From assembly GCF_024172185.1 (NCBI RefSeq), contig NZ_JAMZEC010000001.1:2046001-2110000 (forward strand): a DNA stretch of 64,000 nucleotides, in the 5' to 3' direction. The notes beneath the pieces were generated by a model. The model saw nothing but the letters and a program-made list of their open reading frames with translations. It did not search any database and had not been told where the DNA came from. This document shows positions 50,493 to 59,109 of this stretch, in pieces. Within the stretch, counting starts at the first letter, position 1. Each line of letters starts with the position of its first letter. The position numbers and the translations under genes were made by a program. The DNA comes from Nonomuraea roseoviolacea subsp. carminata. GTDB lineage: Bacteria; Actinomycetota; Actinomycetes; Streptosporangiales; Streptosporangiaceae.

Positions 50493-51137
50493 ATGCACAG
50501 GCTTCTACGCGGTGAGGTCCTCATGTTCGGCGGCTTCGCCGTGGCCGCGGTGGCGACGATTTTCCTGGTCATGCCATCGTCGGCCGCGCCCGTGTCCGCC
50601 GAGTGGACGGTGCTGCCCTCCGGCCCGCTGGGGCCGGCCGACCGTGACCTTCTGGTCAAGGTACGTCAGGCAGGCCTATGGGAGATACCCGTCGGACGGT
50701 ACGCGCAGGAACGCGCGGCGTCCGAGCGGGTCAAGGACGTCGGGCTGCACCTGGTGGAGGACCACACCAAGCTGGACGTGGTCACCCGCCAGTACGCGGC
50801 CAAGCTGGGCGTGCCACTGCCCGACCAGCCCAATCCCGACCAGCAGAGCTGGATGGCTCAACTGGCGGCCGAGAACGGCCCCGCCTTCGACCGGGACTTC
50901 GCCAACCTGCTGCGCGCGGCGCACGGGAAGGTCTTCACCGTCGTGGCGGGCGTCCGGGCGGGGACGCGCAACAGCGAGGTGCGCAAGTTCGCCCAGCAGG
51001 CGGTGAGCGTGGTCATGAAGCACATGACGCTGCTGGAGTCCACCGGGCTGGTGGACCACAACGCGCTTCCCGAGCCCCCCACCCCCTCGGCCACTCCACC
51101 CGCCCCCGCGGCGGTCGAAACGAGGAGACAACCATGA
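50493..51137 (+). CDS. secreted DUF4142 protein
   Basis: This protein of about 214 residues has a single N-terminal signal/anchor helix (MFGGFAVAAVATIFLVMPSSAA) and a four-helix DUF4142 domain (about 45-190): AGLWEIPVGRYAQERAASERVKDVGLHLVEDHTKLDVVTRQYAAKLGVPLP. DUF4142 is a ferritin-like or four-helix bundle domain of unknown role, often found in stress-response clusters. Possible starts are ATG 50400, 50493 and 50523; I prefer 50493, which retains the positively charged HRLLR before the helix. The stop overlaps the DUF1996 start (ATGA). Likely transcribed by the adjacent ECF sigma factor. Confidence 0.82.
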   Translation: MHRLLRGEVLMFGGFAVAAVATIFLVMPSSAAPVSAEWTVLPSGPLGPADRDLLVKVRQAGLWEIPVGRYAQERAASERVKDVGLHLVEDHTKLDVVTRQYAAKLGVPLPDQPNPDQQSWMAQLAAENGPAFDRDFANLLRAAHGKVFTVVAGVRAGTRNSEVRKFAQQAVSVVMKHMTLLESTGLVDHNALPEPPTPSATPPAPAAVETRRQP

Positions 51138-52729
51138 GTAGATCGAGACGCATGGCCGCGGCCGTGTCCGCCCTGGCCATGGTGGCCGGCGGTCTGGTGT
51201 CCGCGGCCGTCTTCAGCGTCAGTCCGGCCTTCGCCGACCACTGCGACCCCGCCGAGCAGCACCAGGGTCAGCAGACGACGCGGGCCCAGCGGCAGGGGCA
51301 GGACGATCAGGCGCCGGACGGCCAGGACCAGGGCCAGAACCAGGACCAGGGGCAGCAGGACCAGGGCCGGAACGACCAGGACCAGGGCCAGAACCAGGAC
51401 CAGGGCCAGAACCAGGACCAAGGTCAGCAGCAGGATCAAGGCCGGCAGCAGGACCAGGGTCAGCAGGATCAGGGCCGGCAGCAGGACAACCAGCAGCGCG
51501 GCGACCGCCGTGACAACCAGCGGCAGGGATTCGAGCAGCAGGGCACCGGCGGCGGGGCGCTCTCCCCCGCGCCCGACCCGACCGGCCAGGACCAGAACGG
51601 CCAGACCCGCAACGGCCAGAACCGGAACGGCCAGGACCGCAACGGGCAGGACCCGGACAACAACCAGGACCAGGGCCGGAACAACCAGGACCAGGGCGAC
51701 CAGCAGGCCGACCGCGACGGCCAGAACCAGGACGACCAGCAGGCCGGCGAGCCGACCCAGGACCCGAACACGCTGTTCCGCCGGCGCGGCCGGGGCAACC
51801 AGCAGCAGCCCACCCGCCGGCCCACCCCGTCGCCGTCCCCCACGGCCGGCGGCGAGGAGGAGTGCGCCGACCTCGGCCCGTTCCTGACCGACTTCGTCGA
51901 CATCCGGCAGGTCCAGCCCACCTCGATCGACCCGCCGCGCGGCCGGGGCGGTTCCCGCGGCACGTTCGTCTCCGCGTGCGGCACCAACCGCAACGGCCAC
52001 AACAACCCGGACAACTTCATCGTCGCGCCGGGTGTCTCGAACGGCGCCCACCACCTGCACGACTACGTGGGCAACGTGTCCACGAACGGCTTCTCCACCG
52101 ACCAGAGCCTCGCCGCGGCGGGCACGACGTGCCGGTTCGGCGACAGGTCGACGTACTTCTGGCCGGTGCTGCGCGACCGCAAGGTCGACGTCAACACCGG
52201 CGACCCGGACGGCAACGTCGGCCAGGTGCTGCGCGCCCGCTCAGTGACGCTCCAGTTCCGGGGCAACGCGGTGTCCCGCGTGTCGGCCATGCCACGGTTC
52301 CTGCGGCTGATCACCGGTGACGCCAAGGCGGCCACGAACGGCGGGGCCAACGCCCGCGCGGCCTGGACCTGCACCGGGTTCCAGAACCGGATCACCACGA
52401 AATATCCGCTTTGCCCGCGCGGTAGTGGGGTCGTGCGTATTCTGGACTTCCCGAGTTGCTGGGACGGGCAGAACACCGACAGCGCCAACCACCGCACGCA
52501 CGTGGTCTTCCCCGACCAGAGTGGTGCCTGCCCCGGAGGCATGAAGGCAGTTCCGCAGCTGCGGATGACCCTCGTCTACAGCGTTCCCCAGGGTCCCTCC
52601 TTCGCCGTGGACGCCTTCCCCGAACAGCAGCACAACCCCATCACCGACCACGCGGACTTCGCCAACGTCATGCCCGACCGGCTGATGGCCTTCGTGGTCA
52701 ACTGCATCAACCGGGGCCGCCGCTGCTGA
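51134..52729 (+). CDS. secreted DUF1996 protein with a long Q/D/N/G-rich repeat linker
   Basis: This 531-residue protein has a signal peptide (1-35), a low-complexity region of about 215 residues dominated by QDQGQN-type repeats, and a C-terminal DUF1996 domain (about 245-530). That domain has the family motif GAHHLHDYVGNVST plus STYFWPVLRD, SCWDGQN and HRTHVVFP. Several Cys pairs (C-ADLG, SACG, TTCRFG, WTCTG, LCPRG, SCWDG, ACPGG, NCINRGRRC) predict disulfides and export. DUF1996 is better known in fungi, often in extracellular proteins; its function is unknown. It is coupled to DUF4142 by overlap (ATGA), with a GAGGAGA ribosome binding site inside that gene. Confidence 0.88.
   Translation: MSRSRRMAAAVSALAMVAGGLVSAAVFSVSPAFADHCDPAEQHQGQQTTRAQRQGQDDQAPDGQDQGQNQDQGQQDQGRNDQDQGQNQDQGQNQDQGQQQDQGRQQDQGQQDQGRQQDNQQRGDRRDNQRQGFEQQGTGGGALSPAPDPTGQDQNGQTRNGQNRNGQDRNGQDPDNNQDQGRNNQDQGDQQADRDGQNQDDQQAGEPTQDPNTLFRRRGRGNQQQPTRRPTPSPSPTAGGEEECADLGPFLTDFVDIRQVQPTSIDPPRGRGGSRGTFVSACGTNRNGHNNPDNFIVAPGVSNGAHHLHDYVGNVSTNGFSTDQSLAAAGTTCRFGDRSTYFWPVLRDRKVDVNTGDPDGNVGQVLRARSVTLQFRGNAVSRVSAMPRFLRLITGDAKAATNGGANARAAWTCTGFQNRITTKYPLCPRGSGVVRILDFPSCWDGQNTDSANHRTHVVFPDQSGACPGGMKAVPQLRMTLVYSVPQGPSFAVDAFPEQQHNPITDHADFANVMPDRLMAFVVNCINRGRRC
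51323..51540. repeat. in-frame CAGGACCAGGGCCAGAAC-type repeats
   Basis: Degenerate copies of CAGGACCAGGGC(C/AG)(AGAAC) units of 9-18 bases encode QDQG, QNQDQGQ and RQQDQGQ. The stretch is uninterrupted in frame and gives a soluble, net-negative, disordered polypeptide. A second, weaker series (NGQ/NGQD) follows at about 51595-51730. Confidence 0.85.
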
Positions 52730-53026
52730 CCTGACCACGCGCCGTCCACCGGGTCGCCCGCCGGCCCGCCACCCGACGCCACCCTCCCGCCGCACCGGCA
52801 CGCGGGCCCGCCTCCCCGGGCCCGGCCGGACCCAGCCCGGCCCTCCTCCCCCGGAGGGGCCGGGCCGAGCGGAGCCGGGCCCCCTGTCCCACGGGGCCGG
52901 GCCCCACGGCGAGCCGGAGCGGCGGTCACCGGGCGGCGGAACCGGCGGGCGATCCGGGCGGACGGCGCGGTCAGGACGGTCCGGACCCTCCCGAGGCGCA
53001 CCCTCAACCGACCTTGGAGGGAATGA
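52730..53026. other. 297-base spacer between the DUF1996 and ferric-reductase-like genes
   Basis: Extremely GC-rich. It contains several overlapping hairpins, the clearest being GCCCGGCCCTCC pairing with GGAGGGGCCGGGC (one bulge) at 52835-52865, a probable terminator. No coding sequence is seen. A ribosome binding site (TTGGAGGGA) precedes the next gene, which may thus have its own promoter or be read through. Confidence 0.6.
52835..52865 (+). terminator. GC-rich hairpin, probable terminator after DUF1996
   Basis: A 12-base-pair stem with one bulge and a 6-base loop (TCCCCC) lies about 105 bases after the DUF1996 stop. There is no U-tract. It could attenuate transcription into the downstream redox genes. 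Confidence 0.5.
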
Positions 53027-53815
53027 ATGCTCCACAGACGACACCCCCGGCACGCGCCGGCCAAGCTGGACACCCGCAATGTCCGGCTGGGCCTGAGCGT
53101 GGCCATCATGGCGCTCGGCCTGTCGGCCTTCGCCCTGACCAGGACCGACCGCGGCATGTCCGTGTTCGGTCAGGGGGTGAGCTTCCTCGAGTTCTACGCC
53201 GGGGTCTTCGCCCTGGTGCTGCTGACCGCCACCGTCGGGCTCGGCCTGCTGACGACCGAGCGCGTCTTCCTGTCCCCGTCCAACCGCGTCCGGGCGCAGC
53301 TCGCGCACCGGGCCACCGCCGCGATCGGCATGGGGTACATGTTCACCCACATCGGTCTCATGATCAGCCTCGGCCACGTCCCGCCGGCCGCGGCCGTGCT
53401 CCCCGTGGCCGGGGTCTGGGTGGGCTTCGGCGCCCTCGCCTCGAACCTCATGATCGCGGTCGTGGTGACGGGCGTCGTCCGCGGACGGTTCGCGGTGACG
53501 GGCAAGCCGTGGATGTGGCGGACGCTGCACGGTGGGGCGTACCTGGCCTGGCCGGTGTCCATCCTGCACGGGCTGACCGCCGGCCGTACCGCCGCCGGCT
53601 GGGTCACCTGGTCGTACGCGGCCTGCCTGGCCGCGGTCGGCTCGGCCCTGCTCGTCCGGGTGCTGGCCACGATCCTGCGGCCCGCCACGCGGGCCGAGAT
53701 CGTGCCGACCCCCGCGGTCTCCGACGCGCCCGCGGCGCGCCGCCCCAAGGAGGTCAACGCGCCGGTCAGCCTGGCCGCCGCCGCCGCGCGGCGGAAGTAC
53801 CGGGAGGCGGGATGA
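53027..53815 (+). CDS. ferric-reductase-like / cytochrome b-type transmembrane protein
   Basis: This 262-residue protein has about six transmembrane helices between residues 20 and 210. Four histidines sit in two pairs in helices spaced as for two b-type haems: AHRATAAIGMGYMFTHIGLM (His near 88 and 104) and TLHGGAYLAWPVSILHGLTAG (His near 167 and 180). That matches the ferric-reductase-like transmembrane domain (PF01794 family). It has no cytoplasmic FAD/NAD domain of its own; the NuoF-like protein encoded next could supply electrons. The ATG at 53027 has GGAGGGA upstream. Confidence 0.82.
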   Translation: MLHRRHPRHAPAKLDTRNVRLGLSVAIMALGLSAFALTRTDRGMSVFGQGVSFLEFYAGVFALVLLTATVGLGLLTTERVFLSPSNRVRAQLAHRATAAIGMGYMFTHIGLMISLGHVPPAAAVLPVAGVWVGFGALASNLMIAVVVTGVVRGRFAVTGKPWMWRTLHGGAYLAWPVSILHGLTAGRTAAGWVTWSYAACLAAVGSALLVRVLATILRPATRAEIVPTPAVSDAPAARRPKEVNAPVSLAAAAARRKYREAG

Positions 53816-53997
53816 TCCCGCTCCGCGCCTCCCAGGAGTCCCCCGCCCGAAGGGGACTCCGCAGCTCCCAGGAGCCGCCCGCCCCCGCGGGCCGCCGAGG
53901 CTCCCACGCGGAGACCCCCACGCCCAGGGGCCTTCGCACCACCAAGGAGAGCACTCTCCTCGCCCCCCAGGAGACGACCATCCAGGAGACGTCGTGA
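53812..53997 (+). CDS. possible 61-residue coupled ORF with S/T-Q-E repeats
   Basis: The frame starts with an ATGA overlap with the previous stop and ends in a GTGA overlap with the next start. It is compositionally odd: five QE/KE-type repeats (ASQES, SSQEP, TKES, PQET, IQET). Its first four codons repeat those of the next gene (MIPLR versus MIPHR), with a near-identical 15-base DNA segment. It could be a small protein, or an insertion that preserves coupling. No family recognised. Confidence 0.35.
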   Translation: MIPLRASQESPARRGLRSSQEPPAPAGRRGSHAETPTPRGLRTTKESTLLAPQETTIQETS

Positions 53998-55490
53998 TCC
54001 CGCACCGAGCACCGGACGTGCTACGGCTGGGCCCCGCCCGGCTGACCGCCGGGCTGGACCACACCAGGCGGCTCGACCTGCCGGCGCACCGCACGCTGCA
54101 CGGCGAGCCCTCCCCCCGCGACGTCGAGACCCTCATCGCGGAGGTGAACGAGGTCGACATGCGCGGCCGGGGCGGCGCCGCCTTCCCCTTCGGCCGCAAG
54201 CTGCGCGCCGTCGCCGACGCCGCCGGCTCGCGCGAGTGCGTGGTGCTGGTCAACGGCGCCGAAGGCGAGCCGGCCAGCTCGAAGGACGCGATGCTGCTCA
54301 TCCGCGCGCCCCATCTTGTCCTCGACGGCGCCGTGCTGGCCGCCGAGGCGCTGAACGCCCGCGAGGTGGTCGTCGCGACCGCCCGCGGCGAGGTGGCCGA
54401 GTCCTCCATCGCCGCCGCCGTGGCCGAGCGGCGCGCCGCCAAGGTGGCGGGCGCGGCCGAGAGCCACATCCCGATCCGCGTGGTCGGGCTGGAGGAGCGG
54501 TTCATCTCCGGCGAGGGCGGCGCGCTCGTCCGCGCCGTGAACGGCCTGGAGGGCATCCCGCCGGGCCGCAAGAAGCGCGCCGCGACGAGCGGCGTGGACG
54601 GCCTGCCCACGCTGCTGTCCAACACCGAGACCTTCGCCCAGCTCGCGATCCTCGCCGAGCTGGGCCCCGAGAAGTACGCCGAGGTCGGCACCAGCAGGGA
54701 GCCGGGGACCGTGCTGCTCACGGTCAGCGGCGGCGCCGCGACCAACGCGGTCATCGAGGCGCAGACGGGCACGCTGCTGGCCGACGTGCTCGACCTCTGC
54801 GACGCCGAGCCCGGCGAGGGCGTGCTCATGGGCGGCTACCACGGCGCCTTCCTGACACCGCAGGCGGCCGTGTCGGCGGTGATCTCCCGCGAGGGCATGA
54901 AGCAGGCCGGCGCCGACCTGGGGGCGGGCATCATCGTGCCGCTCGGCGAGGCGACCTGCCCGCTGGGCGAGGCGGCGCGGGTGACCGCCTACCTCGCCGC
55001 GCAGTCGGCCGGCCAGTGCGGCCCGTGCCGGCTGGGCCTGCCGGACGTGGCGCGCCAGCTCCTCGCGCTCGTGGACGGCACCGGCTCGACCGACGCCGTG
55101 CGCCGGTCCGTGCGGGCCGTCGAACGGCGCGGCGCGTGCTTCCACCCGGACGGCACGGCCAAGTTCGTGCTGTCGGCGCTGGACGCGTTCGAGAGCGACA
55201 TCGCGCTGCACCTGGAGTTCGGCTCGTGCGGCCGGCCGGTGCTCGGCGTGCTGCCGCTGCCGGAGCAGGAGGTCGAGCCGGAGTACCGGCTGGACGTGGA
55301 CTGGACCCGCTGCGAGGGGCACGGGCTGTGCGCCCACCTGCTGCCGGAGTTCGTGGCGCTGGACGAGTACGGGTTCCCGTCCTTCAAGACCGTGCCGGGC
55401 TGGATGGCGAAGGAGGCGCGCCGGGCGGTGGACATGTGTCCCGCGCTGGCGTTGCGCCTGGCCGAGTCGTCGATGGCCCGCACGGGCTGA
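53994..55490 (+). CDS. NuoF-like NADH/FMN oxidoreductase with SLBB domain and C-terminal ferredoxin domain
   Basis: This 498-residue protein has the 51-kDa-subunit fold. The FMN/NADH site is MRGRGGAAFPFGRKL with VLVNGAEGEPASSKD, followed by SLBB and the iron-sulfur-binding region. The usual ESCGxCxPCR motif reads QSAGQCGPCRLG, so the first Cys is Ala; the fourth ligand is RGACFHPDG. A C-terminal ferredoxin-like module follows: DWTRCEGHGLCAHLLPEF ... VDMCPALAL, three cysteines as in [3Fe-4S] ferredoxins. It probably passes electrons from NAD(P)H to the membrane haem protein encoded upstream. The GTG at 53994 overlaps the small frame before it. A hairpin terminator follows. Confidence 0.88.
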   Translation: MIPHRAPDVLRLGPARLTAGLDHTRRLDLPAHRTLHGEPSPRDVETLIAEVNEVDMRGRGGAAFPFGRKLRAVADAAGSRECVVLVNGAEGEPASSKDAMLLIRAPHLVLDGAVLAAEALNAREVVVATARGEVAESSIAAAVAERRAAKVAGAAESHIPIRVVGLEERFISGEGGALVRAVNGLEGIPPGRKKRAATSGVDGLPTLLSNTETFAQLAILAELGPEKYAEVGTSREPGTVLLTVSGGAATNAVIEAQTGTLLADVLDLCDAEPGEGVLMGGYHGAFLTPQAAVSAVISREGMKQAGADLGAGIIVPLGEATCPLGEAARVTAYLAAQSAGQCGPCRLGLPDVARQLLALVDGTGSTDAVRRSVRAVERRGACFHPDGTAKFVLSALDAFESDIALHLEFGSCGRPVLGVLPLPEQEVEPEYRLDVDWTRCEGHGLCAHLLPEFVALDEYGFPSFKTVPGWMAKEARRAVDMCPALALRLAESSMARTG

Positions 55491-55497
55491 CCGCCCC

Positions 55498-55535
55498 GGG
55501 CCCGCCGGGAGGGGCTCCGGCGAGCCCGCGGGCCC
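55498..55535 (+). terminator. hairpin terminator at the end of the redox module
   Basis: GGGCCCGC (55498-55505) and GCGGGCCC (55528-55535) are perfect complements, with an inner GC-rich 22-base loop that can also pair. It directly follows the NuoF-like stop (55490). Confidence 0.6.
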
Positions 55536-55640
55536 CAGGGGTGGGTCAGCCGCGGGCGGGGACATCAGATCGTGATGAACCCCGCCATCCGCGGCCGCAT
55601 CTCACCGGTTGTGCTGAACGACGACCGCGGGGAGCCGACC

Positions 55641-57092
55641 ATGGACCGCCGCCACTTCCTCCGCGCCGCCGCGCTCGCCCCGGCGCTCATGACGGCGCCG
55701 GCCCTGACGGCCGCCCTGTCCACCGCCCGGCCCGCGCGGGCGCAGGCTCCCGACTGGGCGAAGCTGCGGCGCGGCCTGTCGGGCACGCTCGTGCTGCCCG
55801 GCGACGCCGCCTACGGCACGGCCCGCCGCCTGTTCAACCCGGTCTTCGACCGGATCAGGCCGAGCGGTGTCGCGTACTGCGCGAGCGCCGCGGACGTGGC
55901 GGCGAGCCTGGCGTTCGTGCGGGCGCACAAGCTGCCGGTCACCGCCCGCTCCGGCGGCCACTCCTACGCGGGCTGGTCCACCGGCACCGGCCTGGTCGTG
56001 GACGTCTCCCGGATGAACAAGGTCCGCTACGCGGGCGGCCGGGCGACGGTCGGGGCGGGGGCGAAGCTGATCGACGTGTTCTCCACGCTGGCCGGGCACG
56101 GGGTGGGCATCCCGGCGGGCACCTGTCCCACGGTCGGCGTGGGCGGCCTCGCGCTGGGCGGCGGCATCGGCGTGCTGTCCAGGAAGTACGGGCTGACCTG
56201 CGACGCGCTGGAGTCGGTGCGGATCGTGACGGCCGACGGGCGGGTCCTGGACTGCGACGAGCGCAACCATCCCGACCTGTTCTGGGCCTGCCGGGGAGGC
56301 GGCGGCGGCAACTTCGGCGTGGCCGTGTCGTTCACGTTCCGCACCCACGCGACCCGCGACCTCAACGTCTTCTTCCTGCGCTGGCCGTGGGCCAAGGCGG
56401 CGGCCGCGCTGACGGCCTGGCAGGCGTGGGCGCCCGGCGCGCCCGACGACCTGTGGTCCACGCTGCACCTCACCCGCGACCCGGGCGGTCCGGAGGTGCG
56501 GATCACCGGCGTCCACCTGGGCTCCAGGGCCGAGCTGGACCGGCTGCTCGCCCCCGTCGTGGCCCGGATCGGCCGGCCGGTCTCCCGCACCGTCTACCGG
56601 ACGTCGTACCTCCAGGCGATGAAGGTGATGGGCGGCTGCTCCACGCTGACCGTGGACCAGTGCCACCCCTCGCCGCACGGCCGGCTGGGCCGGGCGAGCT
56701 TCGCCGCCAAGTCGCACCTGGCCTACCGACCGCTCACTCCCGACGGGGTGCGCGCGATGGTGGCCGAGGTCGGCCGGCCCGGTCCGCACTCGGTGCTGCT
56801 GGACGCCATGGGCGGCGCCGTGGCGCGGGTGCGGCCGGACGCGACCGCCTTCCCGCACCGGTCGGCGCTCTACAGCGTGCAGTACTACCAGGAGGGCAGC
56901 GACCGGTCCTGGCTGCGCCGCGTCCACACCGCCATGGCGCCACACCTCGGCGACCACGCGTACGTCAACTACATCGACCCGGACCTGAAGGACTGGCGCG
57001 CCGCCTACTACGGGCCGAACGCCGCCCGCCTGGCCCAGGTCAAGGCCGCCTACGACCCGTCACGCCTGTTCCGGCTCCCGCAGGGGGTCTGA
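55641..57092 (+). CDS. Tat-exported FAD-linked oxidase (berberine-bridge-enzyme / GOOX type)
   Basis: This 483-residue protein has a twin-arginine signal MDRRHFLRAAALAPAL ending near ARPARAQA (about residue 36) and a vanillyl-alcohol-oxidase-type FAD domain. Both residues for bicovalent FAD are present: His in VTARSGGHSYAGWS (8-alpha-histidyl) and Cys in IPAGTCPTVGVGGLALGGGIG (6-S-cysteinyl). The C-terminal BBE segment is AYVNYIDPDLKDWRAAYYGPNAARLAQVKAAYDPSRLFRLPQ. Such enzymes oxidise carbohydrates or polyketide/alkaloid substrates and make hydrogen peroxide. I start at the ATG at 55641, since the Tat motif must be near the N-terminus. Its 3' end overlaps the convergent acetoacetyl-CoA synthetase by 33 bases. 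Confidence 0.9.
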   Translation: MDRRHFLRAAALAPALMTAPALTAALSTARPARAQAPDWAKLRRGLSGTLVLPGDAAYGTARRLFNPVFDRIRPSGVAYCASAADVAASLAFVRAHKLPVTARSGGHSYAGWSTGTGLVVDVSRMNKVRYAGGRATVGAGAKLIDVFSTLAGHGVGIPAGTCPTVGVGGLALGGGIGVLSRKYGLTCDALESVRIVTADGRVLDCDERNHPDLFWACRGGGGGNFGVAVSFTFRTHATRDLNVFFLRWPWAKAAAALTAWQAWAPGAPDDLWSTLHLTRDPGGPEVRITGVHLGSRAELDRLLAPVVARIGRPVSRTVYRTSYLQAMKVMGGCSTLTVDQCHPSPHGRLGRASFAAKSHLAYRPLTPDGVRAMVAEVGRPGPHSVLLDAMGGAVARVRPDATAFPHRSALYSVQYYQEGSDRSWLRRVHTAMAPHLGDHAYVNYIDPDLKDWRAAYYGPNAARLAQVKAAYDPSRLFRLPQGV

Positions 57093-59051
57093 GGGGCGGA
57101 AGTGCTCCAGCACCTCCGGGTTGGCCATGGCGTCGGGGTTGGCGGCCTGCTCGACGGGGGTGCCGAGCAGGATCTTGCGGACCGGCACCTCCAGCTTCTT
57201 GCCCGACAGCGTGCGCGGGATCCCCGGCACGGCCCGGATCTCGTTGGGCACGTGGCGGGGCGACAGCTCGTCGCGCAGCGCGGCGCACAGGGCCCGGGTC
57301 AGGTCGTCGGTCATCTCGGCGCCCTCGGCCAGCGTCACGTACAGGAGCAGCCGCCCCTCCTGGCCGAGCACGCCCGTGTCGATGACCAGGCTGTCGGCGA
57401 TCTCCTCGAACCGCTCGACCACCCGGTAGAACTCGCTGGTGCCCATCCGGACGCCGCCCCGGTTGAGGGTCGAGTCGGAGCGGCCGTAGATGACGCAGCT
57501 CCCGTCGTCGTCGATCCTGATCCAGTCGCCGTGGCGCCAGACGCCGGGGTAGACGTCGAAGTAGCTGTCGCGGTAGCGCTCGCCGTCCGGGTCGTTCCAG
57601 AACATGACCGGCATCGACGGCATCGGCCGGGTGAGCACCAGCTCCCCGACCTCACCGGTGACCGACCGGCCCTCGGGGTCGTACGCCTCCACCGCGGCGC
57701 CCAGCGAGCGGCACGGGATGACGCCGGCCCGGATCGGGTGCAGGACGGTCGCGCCCACGAAGCCGGTGCACACGTCCGTGCCGCCGGAGAACGAGCCGAT
57801 CGGCACGTCCGGCAGTTCCTCGTGCACCCAGGCGAAGCCCTCCGGCGGCAGCGGCGATCCGGTGGAGCCGACGCCGCGCAGCCGCTCCAGCCCCTCGGGG
57901 CGCAGCCCCGCCTTCAGCGAAGCCATGATGTACGGCGCGCCCACCCCGAAGTACGTGACGCCCTCGGAGGCGGCGATCCGCCACAGGGTGGCCGGGGAGG
58001 GATGGGTGGCCGAGCCGTCGTAGAGCACCGGGACGGCCCCCACCAGCAGGGCGCCGATGAGGTAGTTCCACATCATCCAGCCCGTGGTGGTGTACCAGAA
58101 GAACACATCCCCCTCGCCGAGGTCCTGGTGGAAGGAGAGGGACTTCAGGTGCTCCAGGACCACGCCGCCGTGGCCGTGGACGATCGGCTTGGGCAGGCCG
58201 GTGGTGCCGCTGGAGTACAGGATCCACAGGGGATGGCCGAACGGCACCCGCTCGAACTCCAGCGGCCCGGACTCCGCGCGCAGCCCCTCCCAGCCGATCA
58301 CCTCGCCGTGCGGCACGGACCGCGCAGGCCCCGGGGCGGGCTCGGCCCGCTGGGGCGGCAGGCCCTCGGCCGCGGCCGACAGGTACGGGATCCACACGGT
58401 GGCGCGCAGCGAGGGCAGCGCGGCGGCGATCTCGTTCACCGCGTCCGAGCGGTCGTAGGCCTTGCCGTTGTAGCGGTAGCCGTCGACGGCGATGAGCACC
58501 TTGGGCTCGATCTGCCGGAAGCGGTCCACGACGCCGGCAACCCCGAAGTCAGGAGAGCCGGCCGACCAGATCGCGCCGAGGGAGGCGGTGGCCAGGAAGG
58601 CGACGAGCGCCTGCGGGATGTTGGGCAGGTACGCCGCGACCCGGTCGCCGCGGCCGACGCCGAGCCGTACCAGCCCGGCCCGCACGCGGGCGACCTCCTC
58701 GCGCAGCTCGTCGTGGCCGATCTCCTGGCGGGCGCCGTCCTCCGAGACGAACACCACGGCCGTGCCGCCGGAGTGGCGCAGCGCGTTCTCCGCGTAGTTG
58801 AGGCTGCTTCCGGCGAACCACTCGACGCCCGGCATCGTCCCGGACAGGACGGGCCCGTCGCCGCGCTCGCCGACCACCTGGAAGTGGTCCCAGATCGACG
58901 CCCAGAACTCCTCAGGGCGCTCGACGGACCACCGCCAGACCTCCTCGTACGACTGTCCCGCCCGCCCCGCCGACTCCAGGTACCGGGTCAGCTTGGCGCG
59001 CTTGACGATCTCTTCGGTCGGCTCCCAGAGAAGTGTCCCTTCAGCAACCAT
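57060..59051 (-). CDS. acetoacetate-CoA ligase (acetoacetyl-CoA synthetase)
   Basis: This 663-residue ANL-superfamily enzyme has LLWEPTEEIVKRAKLTRYL at its N-terminus, typical of acetoacetyl-CoA synthetases. The AMP-binding motif is ILYSSGTTGLPKPIVHGHGG, then YTTTGWMMWN and GSFSGGTDVCTGFVG. The C-terminal motif is RTLSGKKLEVPVRKILLG (catalytic Lys in GKK). It activates acetoacetate for lipid or polymer synthesis. The start is the ATG at 59051, or at 59060 with three more residues. No operon partner is obvious; the beta-lactamase-fold gene ends 58 bases upstream. Confidence 0.94.
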   Translation of the reverse strand: MVAEGTLLWEPTEEIVKRAKLTRYLESAGRAGQSYEEVWRWSVERPEEFWASIWDHFQVVGERGDGPVLSGTMPGVEWFAGSSLNYAENALRHSGGTAVVFVSEDGARQEIGHDELREEVARVRAGLVRLGVGRGDRVAAYLPNIPQALVAFLATASLGAIWSAGSPDFGVAGVVDRFRQIEPKVLIAVDGYRYNGKAYDRSDAVNEIAAALPSLRATVWIPYLSAAAEGLPPQRAEPAPGPARSVPHGEVIGWEGLRAESGPLEFERVPFGHPLWILYSSGTTGLPKPIVHGHGGVVLEHLKSLSFHQDLGEGDVFFWYTTTGWMMWNYLIGALLVGAVPVLYDGSATHPSPATLWRIAASEGVTYFGVGAPYIMASLKAGLRPEGLERLRGVGSTGSPLPPEGFAWVHEELPDVPIGSFSGGTDVCTGFVGATVLHPIRAGVIPCRSLGAAVEAYDPEGRSVTGEVGELVLTRPMPSMPVMFWNDPDGERYRDSYFDVYPGVWRHGDWIRIDDDGSCVIYGRSDSTLNRGGVRMGTSEFYRVVERFEEIADSLVIDTGVLGQEGRLLLYVTLAEGAEMTDDLTRALCAALRDELSPRHVPNEIRAVPGIPRTLSGKKLEVPVRKILLGTPVEQAANPDAMANPEVLEHFRPSDPLREPEQA

Positions 59052-59109
59052 GTGCCCCATCCTGTCGCCCGGTCGGGCGGAAGTCATACCCGCTCCGCCA
59101 CACAACTAG

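Noticed and set aside
51323..51540. Possible CRISPR-like or noncoding repeat array
   Set aside because: Units are short, irregular and in-frame with a protein-coding Q/D/N/G linker; no spacers or cas genes.
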